A DNA stretch of 64,000 nt from Solirubrobacterales bacterium (GTDB lineage Bacteria > Actinomycetota > Thermoleophilia > Solirubrobacterales > Solirubrobacteraceae), in assembly GCA_027315115.1 (NCBI GenBank), contig DAHUYQ010000029.1:54761-118760 (forward strand), in the 5' to 3' direction. Of the stretch, positions 30,192 through 37,594 are shown in pieces; the stretch's first letter is position 1, and every line of letters starts with the position of its first letter. The translations under genes were made by a program, and so were the position numbers. The notes beneath the pieces were generated by a model. That model searched no databases and was not told the origin of the DNA. It saw only the letters and a program-made list of their open reading frames with translations.

Positions 30192-30953
30192 TCAGGCGCC
30201 GGCGAGGCCGACCCTCGGGCACATCCGGAGAAGTGCGCAGGCACCGCACTCGGGTCCGCGCGCATGGCAGGTCCGCCGTCCGTGGCGAAGCAGGTTGAGG
30301 TGCAGCTCGAGCTCCTGGCCCCGGGGCGTGAGCGCCAGCATCGTGTCGTGCAGCTCCTCGAACGGCGCGCGGGGGCGGAACAGGCCGAGCCGGGTACCGA
30401 CCCGCGAGACGTGGGTGTCGACCGGGACGTCGCGCATCCCGAAGCTGAACAGCAGCACGCAGGCGGCGGTCTTGCGCCCGACGCCGGGAAGCGAGCACAG
30501 GTAGGACTGGGCCTCGGGTACCGGCGTGCGCGCCAGCCCGTCGAGCGACAGGGTGCCTTCGGCGGGGGTGGCTTGTGGACCACCCCCGCCGCGACGCGCG
30601 CCGGCCGGCGACGGCCGTGACTCGGGGTTGTCGGTGATGGCCCGCAGGATCGCCTTGATCCGCGCCGACTTGACCTTCGAGATCCCGCCGGGACGGATCG
30701 CCTCCTCGACCGCGTCGACGGGCGCGTCGCGGACCTCCTCCCAGGTGGGGAAGCGCTCGCGCAGCGCCAGGTAGGCGACGTCGCGGTTGCGATCGTTGGT
30801 CGACTGCGAGAGCACGGTCAGGACCAGCTCGGCGATCGGCTGGCCGTGCGGTGCGGCACGCGGGATGCCGTATACCTGGCGCAGCCGGTCGCGGATCGCC
30901 CGCACCCGGCGCCTGGCCGCCGCGTCCGGTCGGCTGCGGCGAACCACCGTCAT
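30192..30953 (-). CDS. nth: Endonuclease III-like DNA glycosylase/AP lyase
   Basis: The HhH-GPD core shows LVLTVLSQSTNDRNRDVAYLAL, then LPGVGRKTAACVLLFSFGMRDVPVDTHVSRVGTRLGL, where Lys of GRKTA and Asp of VDTHV are the catalytic residues. The C-terminal C-x6-C-x2-C-x5-C (CHARGPECGACALLRMC) would bind a 4Fe-4S cluster. It probably removes oxidised pyrimidines. ATG 30953 gives 253 residues; the track start at 31040 runs into a repeat region. A Gly/Pro-rich insertion of about 25 residues sits before the HhH motif. It is not obviously in an operon. Confidence 0.92.
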   Translation of the reverse strand: MTVVRRSRPDAAARRRVRAIRDRLRQVYGIPRAAPHGQPIAELVLTVLSQSTNDRNRDVAYLALRERFPTWEEVRDAPVDAVEEAIRPGGISKVKSARIKAILRAITDNPESRPSPAGARRGGGGPQATPAEGTLSLDGLARTPVPEAQSYLCSLPGVGRKTAACVLLFSFGMRDVPVDTHVSRVGTRLGLFRPRAPFEELHDTMLALTPRGQELELHLNLLRHGRRTCHARGPECGACALLRMCPRVGLAGA

Positions 30954-30974
30954 CGCGCGACAGGCGGCAACTTG

Positions 30975-31067
30975 CCCCAAACCGCTCCGGCGTACGGCGA
31001 TCTGGGGGAATCTGCCGCTGTGAGCGGCGCTTTTCCCCAAATCACCGTTGACGCTTCCGATTTGGGG
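30975..31067. repeat. Cluster of CCCCAAA/TTTGGGG hairpin repeats upstream of nth
   Basis: An interrupted palindrome at 30999-31043 has a perfect inner stem GCCGCT / AGCGGC and outer arms GGGGGAA / TTCCCC. A second perfect 9-bp inverted repeat, CCCCAAATC (31035-31043) and GATTTGGGG (31059-31067), shares an arm with it. A further CCCCAAA lies at 30975-30981. This is a REP-like or regulatory structure in a 250-bp gene-free region. Confidence 0.55.
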
Positions 31068-31117
31068 GCGGCGGCCGGTTCTCGTCCGGCGGAGCGGGGG
31101 CGGCCCGCGCGGGTCCT

Positions 31118-31147
31118 GGGCGTGCCAGAACCGGGCGTGCCAGAACC
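31118..31147. repeat. 15-bp tandem duplication in the nth-pfkB intergenic region
   Basis: GGGCGTGCCAGAACC occurs twice in tandem (31118-31132, 31133-31147), followed by a degenerate third unit GGGCGCGAGACC. The rest of 31068-31203 shows no gene. Confidence 0.6.
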
Positions 31148-31203
31148 GGGCGCGAGACCGGGACGCGCCCGACGCGAATGCGGAAGCCAGCCGGACACGG
31201 CCG

Positions 31204-32136
31204 CTAGTCGACCGCGCCCCAGCGGCGGCGGGCGGCGGCGCCCGCCGCGAGCGCGTCGTCGAGCCCAGCGGCGATCACGGGTTCGTAGAAGTCGCTCGCC
31301 TCGAGCCGCGCCAGCAGGGCAGCGGTGACCGCCGCGCCCGTGCCGACCGAGCTCACCGATCCCACCGCCGGCGCAGGCGGGGCATCGCGCCGCAGGCGGC
31401 CGCGCAGCAGCGCCCCCGCGCCGCCGAGCGTCAGCACGACGTTGCGGGCGCCCGCCTTGAGCAGCGCCGCGGCGACCCGCTCGGGCTCGTCCTCGCCGGT
31501 CATCAGCCGCGCCTCGTCGAGGTCCAGGCGGACGAGCAGCGCGTCGGGCACGCACGCGTTGGCGCTGGCCGCGGCGTCCGCGCGCGAGCGCCACCGGCGC
31601 AGCCGCACGCTCGGGTCGAACACGACCGGGCGCCCCGCTGCGAGCGCCAGCTCGCGGGCGCGCATCGTGAGCTCGCGCTCGTCGTCGTCCACGAGCGTGT
31701 CGCTCGACAGCAGCAGCGCGCCGCTGCGCTCGACGGCGCCCTCGAGCGAACCGCCGACCGCGCCGACGAGCACACCCGTGGGATCGCCGCAGACGGTGTA
31801 CGTGGCTTCGCCGTCGGGATCGACCGTGACCAGCGCGATCCGCGTGGTCGAGCCTGCGACCGTCACGAAGCCGCCGACGTCGACGCCGGCGTGCGCGAGC
31901 TGCTCGCGCAGCCAGCTTCCCCAGACGTCGTCGCCGACGCCTCCGGCGATCGCGATGCGGGCTCCGGCGCGCGCGGCCAGCACAGCGACGTTCGCCACCA
32001 GGCCGCCGAAGTGCGGGACGAACGCGTCGACCTCCGCGAGCGAGGCGACCGGCCGCTCGCAGATCAGGTCGACCAGCGCCTCGCCGAGGCACAGGACGCC
32101 GCGTGGCCGGGGCGCGTCTGGGGGCTCGGCGCTCAC
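31204..32136 (-). CDS. PfkB-family carbohydrate kinase-like protein with altered active site
   Basis: The 310-residue ribokinase-fold protein has GVLCLGEALVDLI at the N-terminus, FGGLVANVAVLAARAGARIAIAGGVGDDVWG, a STTRIALVTVDPDGE lid segment and VVLTLGGAGAL. In family members the C-terminal signature is DTxGAGDxF, whose last Asp is the catalytic base. Here the aligned stretch reads SSVGTGAAVT, so both Asp residues are replaced (Ser and Ala). It may be catalytically dead or use another residue. GTG 32136 lies 5 bp after the HtaA-like gene, suggesting an operon. The substrate is unknown. Confidence 0.85.
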   Translation of the reverse strand: MSAEPPDAPRPRGVLCLGEALVDLICERPVASLAEVDAFVPHFGGLVANVAVLAARAGARIAIAGGVGDDVWGSWLREQLAHAGVDVGGFVTVAGSTTRIALVTVDPDGEATYTVCGDPTGVLVGAVGGSLEGAVERSGALLLSSDTLVDDDERELTMRARELALAAGRPVVFDPSVRLRRWRSRADAAASANACVPDALLVRLDLDEARLMTGEDEPERVAAALLKAGARNVVLTLGGAGALLRGRLRRDAPPAPAVGSVSSVGTGAAVTAALLARLEASDFYEPVIAAGLDDALAAGAAARRRWGAVD

Positions 32137-32141
32137 GGCGC

Positions 32142-32822
32142 TCAGCGGCTGCCCGTGAGACTCACCGTGCCCACCAGCTGGCCGACCCGGAAGCGGTGCG
32201 CCTGGTCGTTGTAGGCCTGCTGGTTGAACAGCTGTGCACCGTTTGCGAGCAGCTTCAGCTCGAGCCCGGAGATCGTCAGCGTGCCACTGCGCGCGTAGTG
32301 GCGGATCCCGGACATCGCGAGGCTCGCGATCGGAAGGTCATGGTAGGTCTGCTTGCCGATGAAGGTCGCGGTCAGGACCGCCGGAGCGGTCGAGAGGTCG
32401 AGCGCGAACCCGGTCAGCTTGAACTGGATCAGGCTGTCCTGGCCGGCGGTCGTGTTGTGGGAGACCGTGTTGAACTCGATGCCACCCCGGCTCCTGGCCG
32501 AGCCCGTCAGCACCGACGGATCGACCTGCCCTCCAGCCACCGGAAACGTGAAGGTGCCGCCGCTGCTCGCCGGCCCGCCGCTCGCCCCCGGCGGGATCGA
32601 GACCAGCGAGCGGGTGTCGGGATAGGCGCCCCGAGTGGTGGACGTGAGCGCCCTGTAGGTCCGGGGCCACAGCGCCAACGTGACCGTGCCGGATCTGAGC
32701 GTGTAGACGCCCGACTGCGCCAGCGCGACCGGGGTCGCGACTGCGGCGGCCGCGGCGAGCAGCGGGGCGATGTACGAGGCGAGGCGGGACACGCTTGGAG
32801 GTGGTCGCGGGGATCGTCGCAC
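32142..32822 (-). CDS. Secreted HtaA-like protein
   Basis: After a basic start, a hydrophobic signal segment (SYIAPLLAAAAAVATPVALAQ) leads into a beta-rich domain with SARSRGGIEFNT and FKLTGFALDLSTAPAVLTATF. This resembles the pattern of HtaA haem-transport domains, in which a sHsGGl-like segment is followed by tidl...atLta. Haem binding is not established here. GTG 32822 is the track start, while GTG 32792 (SRLASYIAP) gives a more compact signal peptide. It precedes the pfkB-like gene by 5 bp. The family assignment is tentative. Confidence 0.65.
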   Translation of the reverse strand: MRRSPRPPPSVSRLASYIAPLLAAAAAVATPVALAQSGVYTLRSGTVTLALWPRTYRALTSTTRGAYPDTRSLVSIPPGASGGPASSGGTFTFPVAGGQVDPSVLTGSARSRGGIEFNTVSHNTTAGQDSLIQFKLTGFALDLSTAPAVLTATFIGKQTYHDLPIASLAMSGIRHYARSGTLTISGLELKLLANGAQLFNQQAYNDQAHRFRVGQLVGTVSLTGSR

Positions 32823-32934
32823 AGTCGGCTTGCGCGAGGCACGAATCGCTTCGGCGGTCCGATCCGCGCAGGCTGACCGCGCCGGCAGCCGGATCCCGCG
32901 GCGCCCGAAGCCGTACGCTTACCCGCGAGCAGCG

Positions 32935-33603
32935 ATGGCCGACTCGGACACGACCACGAGGCCCCGCCCGCCCCGCCGCGAGCACCGCCGCCGCGAGCGG
33001 GCGGACAGGAACCGGCCGACGACGCAGGAGCTGATGCGCGAGCGGCTGATCGAGTCGCGGCTGACCCCGAACGCGATCAGCCTCACCGGATTCGTGCTGA
33101 ACTGCGCCGGCGCCGGGCTCGTCGTCGCGCGACTGTTCTTCCTCGCCGGAGTCGCGTTCATCGTCGGCTCGATCATGGACACGCTCGACGGCCGCTACAG
33201 CCGCATGTCGGGCAAGGGCACCCAGTTCGGGGCGTTCCTCGACTCGACGCTCGACCGGCTCGAGGAGGGAATCGTCCTGACCGCGGTCGCGGCCTACTTC
33301 GCCGCCCGCCACAACGAGGTGGCGGTCGCCGCCGTGGTCGCGGCCGTGCTCGGCTCGCTGATGGTGTCCTACACGCGCGCACGGGCGGAGGCGCTCGGAG
33401 TCGCCTGCACGGTGGGGCTCGCGACGCGGCCGGTCCGGGTCGTGATCCTGTCGATCGGGCTCGTGTTCGCCCGCGGGGCTTCGCTCGGCGACTTCGAGCT
33501 GCTGGCGCCGGCCGTGTACGTGCTCGCCGCCCTGACGGTGCTGACCACGGTCCAGCGAATCGTCCACGTCCACTCGCAGCTGGCGGCGGCGCAGCGAAGC
33601 TGA
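32935..33603 (+). CDS. CDP-alcohol phosphatidyltransferase, probably phosphatidylinositol-phosphate synthase type
   Basis: The 222-residue membrane enzyme has the CDP-alcohol phosphotransferase signature [27 protein letters not shown] (D-x2-D-G-x2-[AS]-R-x8-G-x3-D-x3-D) and several hydrophobic helices. A cytosolic Arg-rich N-terminus includes [13 protein letters not shown]. It would join a CDP-diacylglycerol to an alcohol. The inositol-3-phosphate synthase gene 119 bp downstream suggests that inositol phosphate is the acceptor, as for actinobacterial PgsA1 (inference). ATG 32935 was chosen; the track start lies in the divergent gene region. Confidence 0.88.
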   Translation: MADSDTTTRPRPPRREHRRRERADRNRPTTQELMRERLIESRLTPNAISLTGFVLNCAGAGLVVARLFFLAGVAFIVGSIMDTLDGRYSRMSGKGTQFGAFLDSTLDRLEEGIVLTAVAAYFAARHNEVAVAAVVAAVLGSLMVSYTRARAEALGVACTVGLATRPVRVVILSIGLVFARGASLGDFELLAPAVYVLAALTVLTTVQRIVHVHSQLAAAQRS

Positions 33604-33722
33604 GCACGGGAGTCCGACCGAGCCGTGTAACCGTAGAGTGGGTTCGGCCTACCTCCTATGGGTCCCGCGCCGGCGCGCAGGAGCGAACAGCACCCCACCT
33701 CGACAAAAGGGAAGTTCTCACC

Positions 33723-34928
33723 GTGAGCACGAAAAACGGCTCTGCAAAGCGCAACGGCGATGCGATCGCAGGCGGAGCGCCCCGCCACCAAGCCGACAAG
33801 GTCCGGGTCGCAATCATCGGCGTCGGCAACTGCGCCAGCTCGTTCGTCCAGGGCGTCCACTACTACCGCGACGCCGACCCGACGCAGCAGGTCCCGGGGC
33901 TGATGCACGTCGACCTCGGCGGGTATCACGTGTCCGACATAGAGTTCTCGGCGGCGTTCGACATCGACGTCGAGAAGGTCGGCAAGGACCTGTCCGAGGC
34001 GATCTTCGCCGGCCAGAACAACACGCTCCGGTTCGACACAGACGTGCCGCGGCTGAAGGTGCGCGTCGAGCGCGGGATGACCCACGACGGGCTCGGCAAG
34101 TACCTCTCGCAGAAGATCACGAAGGCGCCCGGTCCGACCGCCGACATCGTCGAGATCCTCAAGCAGACCCGTACCGACGTGGTCGTCTCCTACCTGCCGG
34201 TCGGCTCCGAGCAGGCGACCAAGTGGTACGTCGAGCAGATCCTCGAGGCCGGCTGCGCCTTCGTCAACTGCATCCCCGTGTTCATCGCACGCGAGGACTA
34301 CTGGAACAAGCGCTTCACGAAGGCGGGGCTGCCGATCGTCGGCGACGACATCAAGAGCCAGGTCGGCGCGACGATCGTCCACCGCCAGCTGGCGCGGCTG
34401 TTCCACGACCGCGGCGTCAAGCTGCTGCGCACGAGCCAGCTGAACGTCGGCGGCAACATGGACTTCTTCAACATGCTCGAGCGCGAGCGGCTCGAGTCCA
34501 AGAAGATCTCGAAGACCAACGCGGTCACGTCGATCATGGGCCACACCGTGCCCGCCGACGACGTTCACGTCGGTCCGTCCGATTACGTGCCGTGGCTGAC
34601 CGACCGCAAGTGGGCGCACATCCGGCTGGAGGGACAGGCGTACGGCGACGTGCCGTTGACGATCGAGACCAAGCTCGAGGTGTGGGACGCGCCGAACAGC
34701 GCCGGGATCGTCACCGACGCCGTGCGGATCTGCAAGCTCGCGCTCAACAACGGCCTCAGCGGCCAGCTCGACGGACCGAGCTCGTACCTGATGAAGTCAC
34801 CCCACACGCAGCGCCCCGACGACGAGGCGCGCGAGGCCACGGAGGAGTTCATCCGCAGCTACGCGCGCAAGCCGGCGGCGGCGCCGTCGCACGGAGCGGC
34901 GGCGCCCGAGGTCACGACGCGAGCTTGA
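33723..34928 (+). CDS. ino1: Inositol-3-phosphate synthase
   Basis: This NAD-dependent enzyme makes 1L-myo-inositol 3-phosphate from glucose 6-phosphate. The 401-residue sequence has [23 protein letters not shown] (Rossmann motif), [41 protein letters not shown] and [12 protein letters not shown], all conserved in the bacterial/archaeal form. GTG 33723 has AGGGAAG 9 nt upstream. With the phosphatidyltransferase upstream it probably supplies inositol for phosphatidylinositol lipids; mycothiol is another possible use. Confidence 0.96.
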   Translation: MSTKNGSAKRNGDAIAGGAPRHQADKVRVAIIGVGNCASSFVQGVHYYRDADPTQQVPGLMHVDLGGYHVSDIEFSAAFDIDVEKVGKDLSEAIFAGQNNTLRFDTDVPRLKVRVERGMTHDGLGKYLSQKITKAPGPTADIVEILKQTRTDVVVSYLPVGSEQATKWYVEQILEAGCAFVNCIPVFIAREDYWNKRFTKAGLPIVGDDIKSQVGATIVHRQLARLFHDRGVKLLRTSQLNVGGNMDFFNMLERERLESKKISKTNAVTSIMGHTVPADDVHVGPSDYVPWLTDRKWAHIRLEGQAYGDVPLTIETKLEVWDAPNSAGIVTDAVRICKLALNNGLSGQLDGPSSYLMKSPHTQRPDDEAREATEEFIRSYARKPAAAPSHGAAAPEVTTRA

Positions 34929-34994
34929 AGCCCTCGACGAGCTGCTCGAGCGACCCCGCGGTGCTCGCCAGGCCGCCGCGGAATGCCACTGCGG

Positions 34995-36305
34995 TCAGGC
35001 GAAGTCTGCGGCGGCCCCGCCGGGCGCGTCGGTGGAGACCCGAACGCGCAGCGTGAACCGCGCTCCGCCCTCGGCGACGTTCTCGACCGAGACCTCGCCG
35101 CCCATCCGGTCGGCCAGCTCCGCGACGATCGCGAGGCCGAGGCCGGAGCCGACGGGCCGCTCGCTGGCGTAGCGGTCGTACAGGTAGAACCGCTCGAACG
35201 CGCGCGGAAGGTCCTCGGGCGACAGCCCGGGACCGGTGTCGGTGACCGAGATCGCGCCGGGGGCGGCGGACACGGTCACCGCGCCGCCGGCAGGGGTCAC
35301 GCGCAACGCGTTCTCGATCAGGTTCGAGGTGGCCTGCAGCAGGCGATCGGCGTCGCCCGATCCGGGTGCCGGCCCGTTGCGATCGGCGACCAGCTCCACC
35401 GACAGCTCCCGGGCGCGCGGCCGGTGGCGCTCGACCGCGCGGCTGGCGATCTCGCCGAGCTCGAGCTCGGCATGCTCGACCGAGAACTCGGCCCGTTGCA
35501 GCCGCGCCAGGTCGAGCAGGTCGGCGACGAGCCGCTCGAGGCGGCCCGCCTCGGCGCCGATCACCTGAGCGGCCACCGGCGACTCGATCGCGCCGTCGGC
35601 GAGCCCCTCGGCGTATCCGCGGATCGAGGTGAGCGGCGTCTTCAGCTCGTGGCTCACGGACTCGAGGAACGCGCGCTGCTGGACGCGGCTCGCCGCCAGC
35701 TTGCGCGCCATCTCCTGGAACGCGCGAGCCAGCCGGGCGAGCTCATCGTCGCCGTGCACCCCGGCCAGCTCGACTTCGGCGTCGCCCGCCGCGACCTGGG
35801 CGGTCGCCAGCGCGAGCTCGCCGATCGGCCGGGTCAGCCGGCGCGCGAGCAGCCAGGAGCTGGCGGCGGCGAGCGCCACCCCGCCGAGCGCCGCGAGCAC
35901 CAGGTCGAGCAGGAACGGGCGCCAGACCCCGAAGCCGACCCCCGCGCGGCGAATCAGCACGACGCCGCCGGTGGTGGTGGCGCGCGCGGCGTACAGGAAG
36001 CTGTGCCCGTCCAACGTGATCGTCCCCTGCGAGCGCAGCGGCGAGGCGACCCGCTCGAGCACGTCCCGTGCCAGCGCAGGACGCACCCGCAGCGGGCGGC
36101 CGCTCCCGACCCGGAAGACCCGCTCGCCGGCGGCGAGCGGCCCGCGCCGATCGAGAACCGCGGCAACGGTCCCCGCCTCGCGCTCCAGTGCGGACAGCTG
36201 ACCGGCGGCGAGCCGGTGGCGCACGAGCACGACCCCGACGCCGACGGTGAGCAGGCACGCGGCGATCGCGACCACCACCACGTAGGAGAACACGCGGCGC
36301 CTCAC
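34995..36305 (-). CDS. Sensor histidine kinase
   Basis: From GTG 36305 the protein has 436 residues. It has TM1 (VVVVAIAACLLTVGVGVVLV), a periplasmic loop of about 125 residues, TM2 (LLDLVLAALGGVALAAASSWLLA), and HAMP. HisKA follows with SVSHELKTPLTSIRGYAEGL, whose His is phosphorylated, and HATPase_c with NLIENALRVTP, VTDTGPGLSPEDLPRAFERFY and GSGLGLAIV. The start overlaps the response-regulator TGA as GTGA, so the two form one operon. The signal is unknown. It converges on ino1 with a 66-bp gap. Confidence 0.94.
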   Translation of the reverse strand: MRRRVFSYVVVVAIAACLLTVGVGVVLVRHRLAAGQLSALEREAGTVAAVLDRRGPLAAGERVFRVGSGRPLRVRPALARDVLERVASPLRSQGTITLDGHSFLYAARATTTGGVVLIRRAGVGFGVWRPFLLDLVLAALGGVALAAASSWLLARRLTRPIGELALATAQVAAGDAEVELAGVHGDDELARLARAFQEMARKLAASRVQQRAFLESVSHELKTPLTSIRGYAEGLADGAIESPVAAQVIGAEAGRLERLVADLLDLARLQRAEFSVEHAELELGEIASRAVERHRPRARELSVELVADRNGPAPGSGDADRLLQATSNLIENALRVTPAGGAVTVSAAPGAISVTDTGPGLSPEDLPRAFERFYLYDRYASERPVGSGLGLAIVAELADRMGGEVSVENVAEGGARFTLRVRVSTDAPGGAAADFA

Positions 36306-36961
36306 GCAATCGCCTTGTAGCCGATGCCGCGCAGGGTCCGGATCAGCTCCGGGTGGCCGAGCTTCTTGCGCAGCTGGGCGACGTGAACCTCGACCGTGCG
36401 GGTCTGGCCGGGGCTGAGGAAGCCCCACACCTCGTCGAGCAGCTCGTCGCGGCCGACCACCCGGCCGGCGTTGCGGACGAGGTACTCGAGCAGGTCGAAC
36501 TCGCGCTGGGTGAGCTCGACCTCGCGTCCGGCGACGCGGGCCTCGCGGGCGGCGCGGTCGATGCTGAGCGGACCGAGCGTCAGCAGCTCGGGCGCGGACG
36601 GGCCGTCGGCACGGCGCAGCACGGCCCTGATCCGGGCCGTCAGCTCCCGTGGCGAGAAGGGTTTGGGCACGTAGTCGTCGGCGCCGAGCTCGAGCCCCGC
36701 GACCCGGTCGGCAACCTCGTCACGCGCGGTCAGGACGATGACGGGCAGCCGGCGACCGAGCCGGCGCAGGACCTCGAACCCGTCGATCCCCGGCAGCCCG
36801 ATGTCGAGCACGACGAGCCGCACGGGGTGACGCGGCAGCTCGGCGAGCGCCTGCTCGCCCGAGCGGCACCACACGACCTCGTAGCCGTCGCGTGCGAGGT
36901 AGGTACGCACGAGCGACCCGATGTTGGGGTCGTCCTCGACGACGAGGATCGTGTCCGCCAT
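36302..36961 (-). CDS. OmpR/PhoB-family response regulator
   Basis: The 219-residue regulator has a receiver domain ILVVEDDPNIGSLVRTYLARDGYEV with phospho-acceptor Asp in LVVLDIGLPGIDG, followed by LTARDE and the conserved Lys in YVPKPFSPRELTARI. The C-terminal winged helix has REFDLLEYLVRNAGRVVGRDELLDEVWG and RTVEVHVAQLRKKLG...LIRTLRGIGYK. ATG 36961 was chosen; the longer track start adds 86 residues. It overlaps its partner kinase by 4 bp and is divergent from the small secreted protein at 37067, a plausible target. Confidence 0.95.
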   Translation of the reverse strand: MADTILVVEDDPNIGSLVRTYLARDGYEVVWCRSGEQALAELPRHPVRLVVLDIGLPGIDGFEVLRRLGRRLPVIVLTARDEVADRVAGLELGADDYVPKPFSPRELTARIRAVLRRADGPSAPELLTLGPLSIDRAAREARVAGREVELTQREFDLLEYLVRNAGRVVGRDELLDEVWGFLSPGQTRTVEVHVAQLRKKLGHPELIRTLRGIGYKAIA

Positions 36962-37066
36962 CTCGCGGCCATCGTAGGGCGGCACGTCGGCGCAGGCTTC
37001 GGAGGATTTACACGCAGCTGACGTTGGCGTGACCCGGGGCTTGCGAGCGCCCGCGATCCTGCGCCC

Positions 37067-37513
37067 ATGCACCGATTCCTCAGAAATCATCTCAAGCTCG
37101 CTGCGGTCGCCGTGAGCTGCGCCGCAGCCGGCGCGGCGGCCGGCTCGATCGCGAGCGCCGGCGCCGCGACCAGCCAGGCGCGCTCGCGGGCCGTTCGCCC
37201 CGGGCTCCTGTTCCGCCACCTGGGCCGAGTCGTCGCCGGCACCCTCGTGGTCGCCACTCCCGGGGGCAGCTTCGCGAACGTGACCGTCGCCCGCGGCTCG
37301 GTCGTGTCGGTCTCCGGCCAGCAGCTGACGCTCGACGAGGGCACGAAGACAGCCACCTACCAGCGGGTCACGCTGACCCTACCGGCGACGACGACGGTAC
37401 GCGACAACGGGCAGTCCTCGACGCTCGCGCAGCTGCAGCAGGGCGAGCGGGCGCTCGTGGTGATCGGGCCGAATCGCGCGTTCGTGCGCGCCCGCACACC
37501 GAGCGGCGGCTGA
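37067..37513 (+). CDS. Small secreted protein (DUF5666-like)
   Basis: MHRFLRNHLKLAAVAVSCAAAGAAAGSIASAGAAT looks like a signal peptide. The mature part has repeated beta-strand patterns: GTLVVATPGGSFANVTVARGSVVSVSGQQLTLDEG and ATTTVRDNGQSSTLAQLQQGERALVVIG. This resembles DUF5666-type OB-like domains, but the match is tentative. It is divergent from the response regulator-kinase operon with 105 bp between them, so it may be regulated by that system. A strong hairpin follows. Confidence 0.7.
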   Translation: MHRFLRNHLKLAAVAVSCAAAGAAAGSIASAGAATSQARSRAVRPGLLFRHLGRVVAGTLVVATPGGSFANVTVARGSVVSVSGQQLTLDEGTKTATYQRVTLTLPATTTVRDNGQSSTLAQLQQGERALVVIGPNRAFVRARTPSGG

Positions 37514-37532
37514 CGCTCCGCACCCTGGAGGA

Positions 37533-37558
37533 GGCCGCCGGCTCACAGGCCGGCGGCC
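37533..37558. terminator. Hairpin terminator after the small secreted protein
   Basis: GGCCGCCGGC and GCCGGCGGCC form a 10-bp perfect stem with loop TCACAG, 20 bp after the stop codon. It has no T-tract. Confidence 0.65.
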
Positions 37559-37594
37559 CGCTCGGGCTCACATACGAGCACTAGACTGCGGCGC

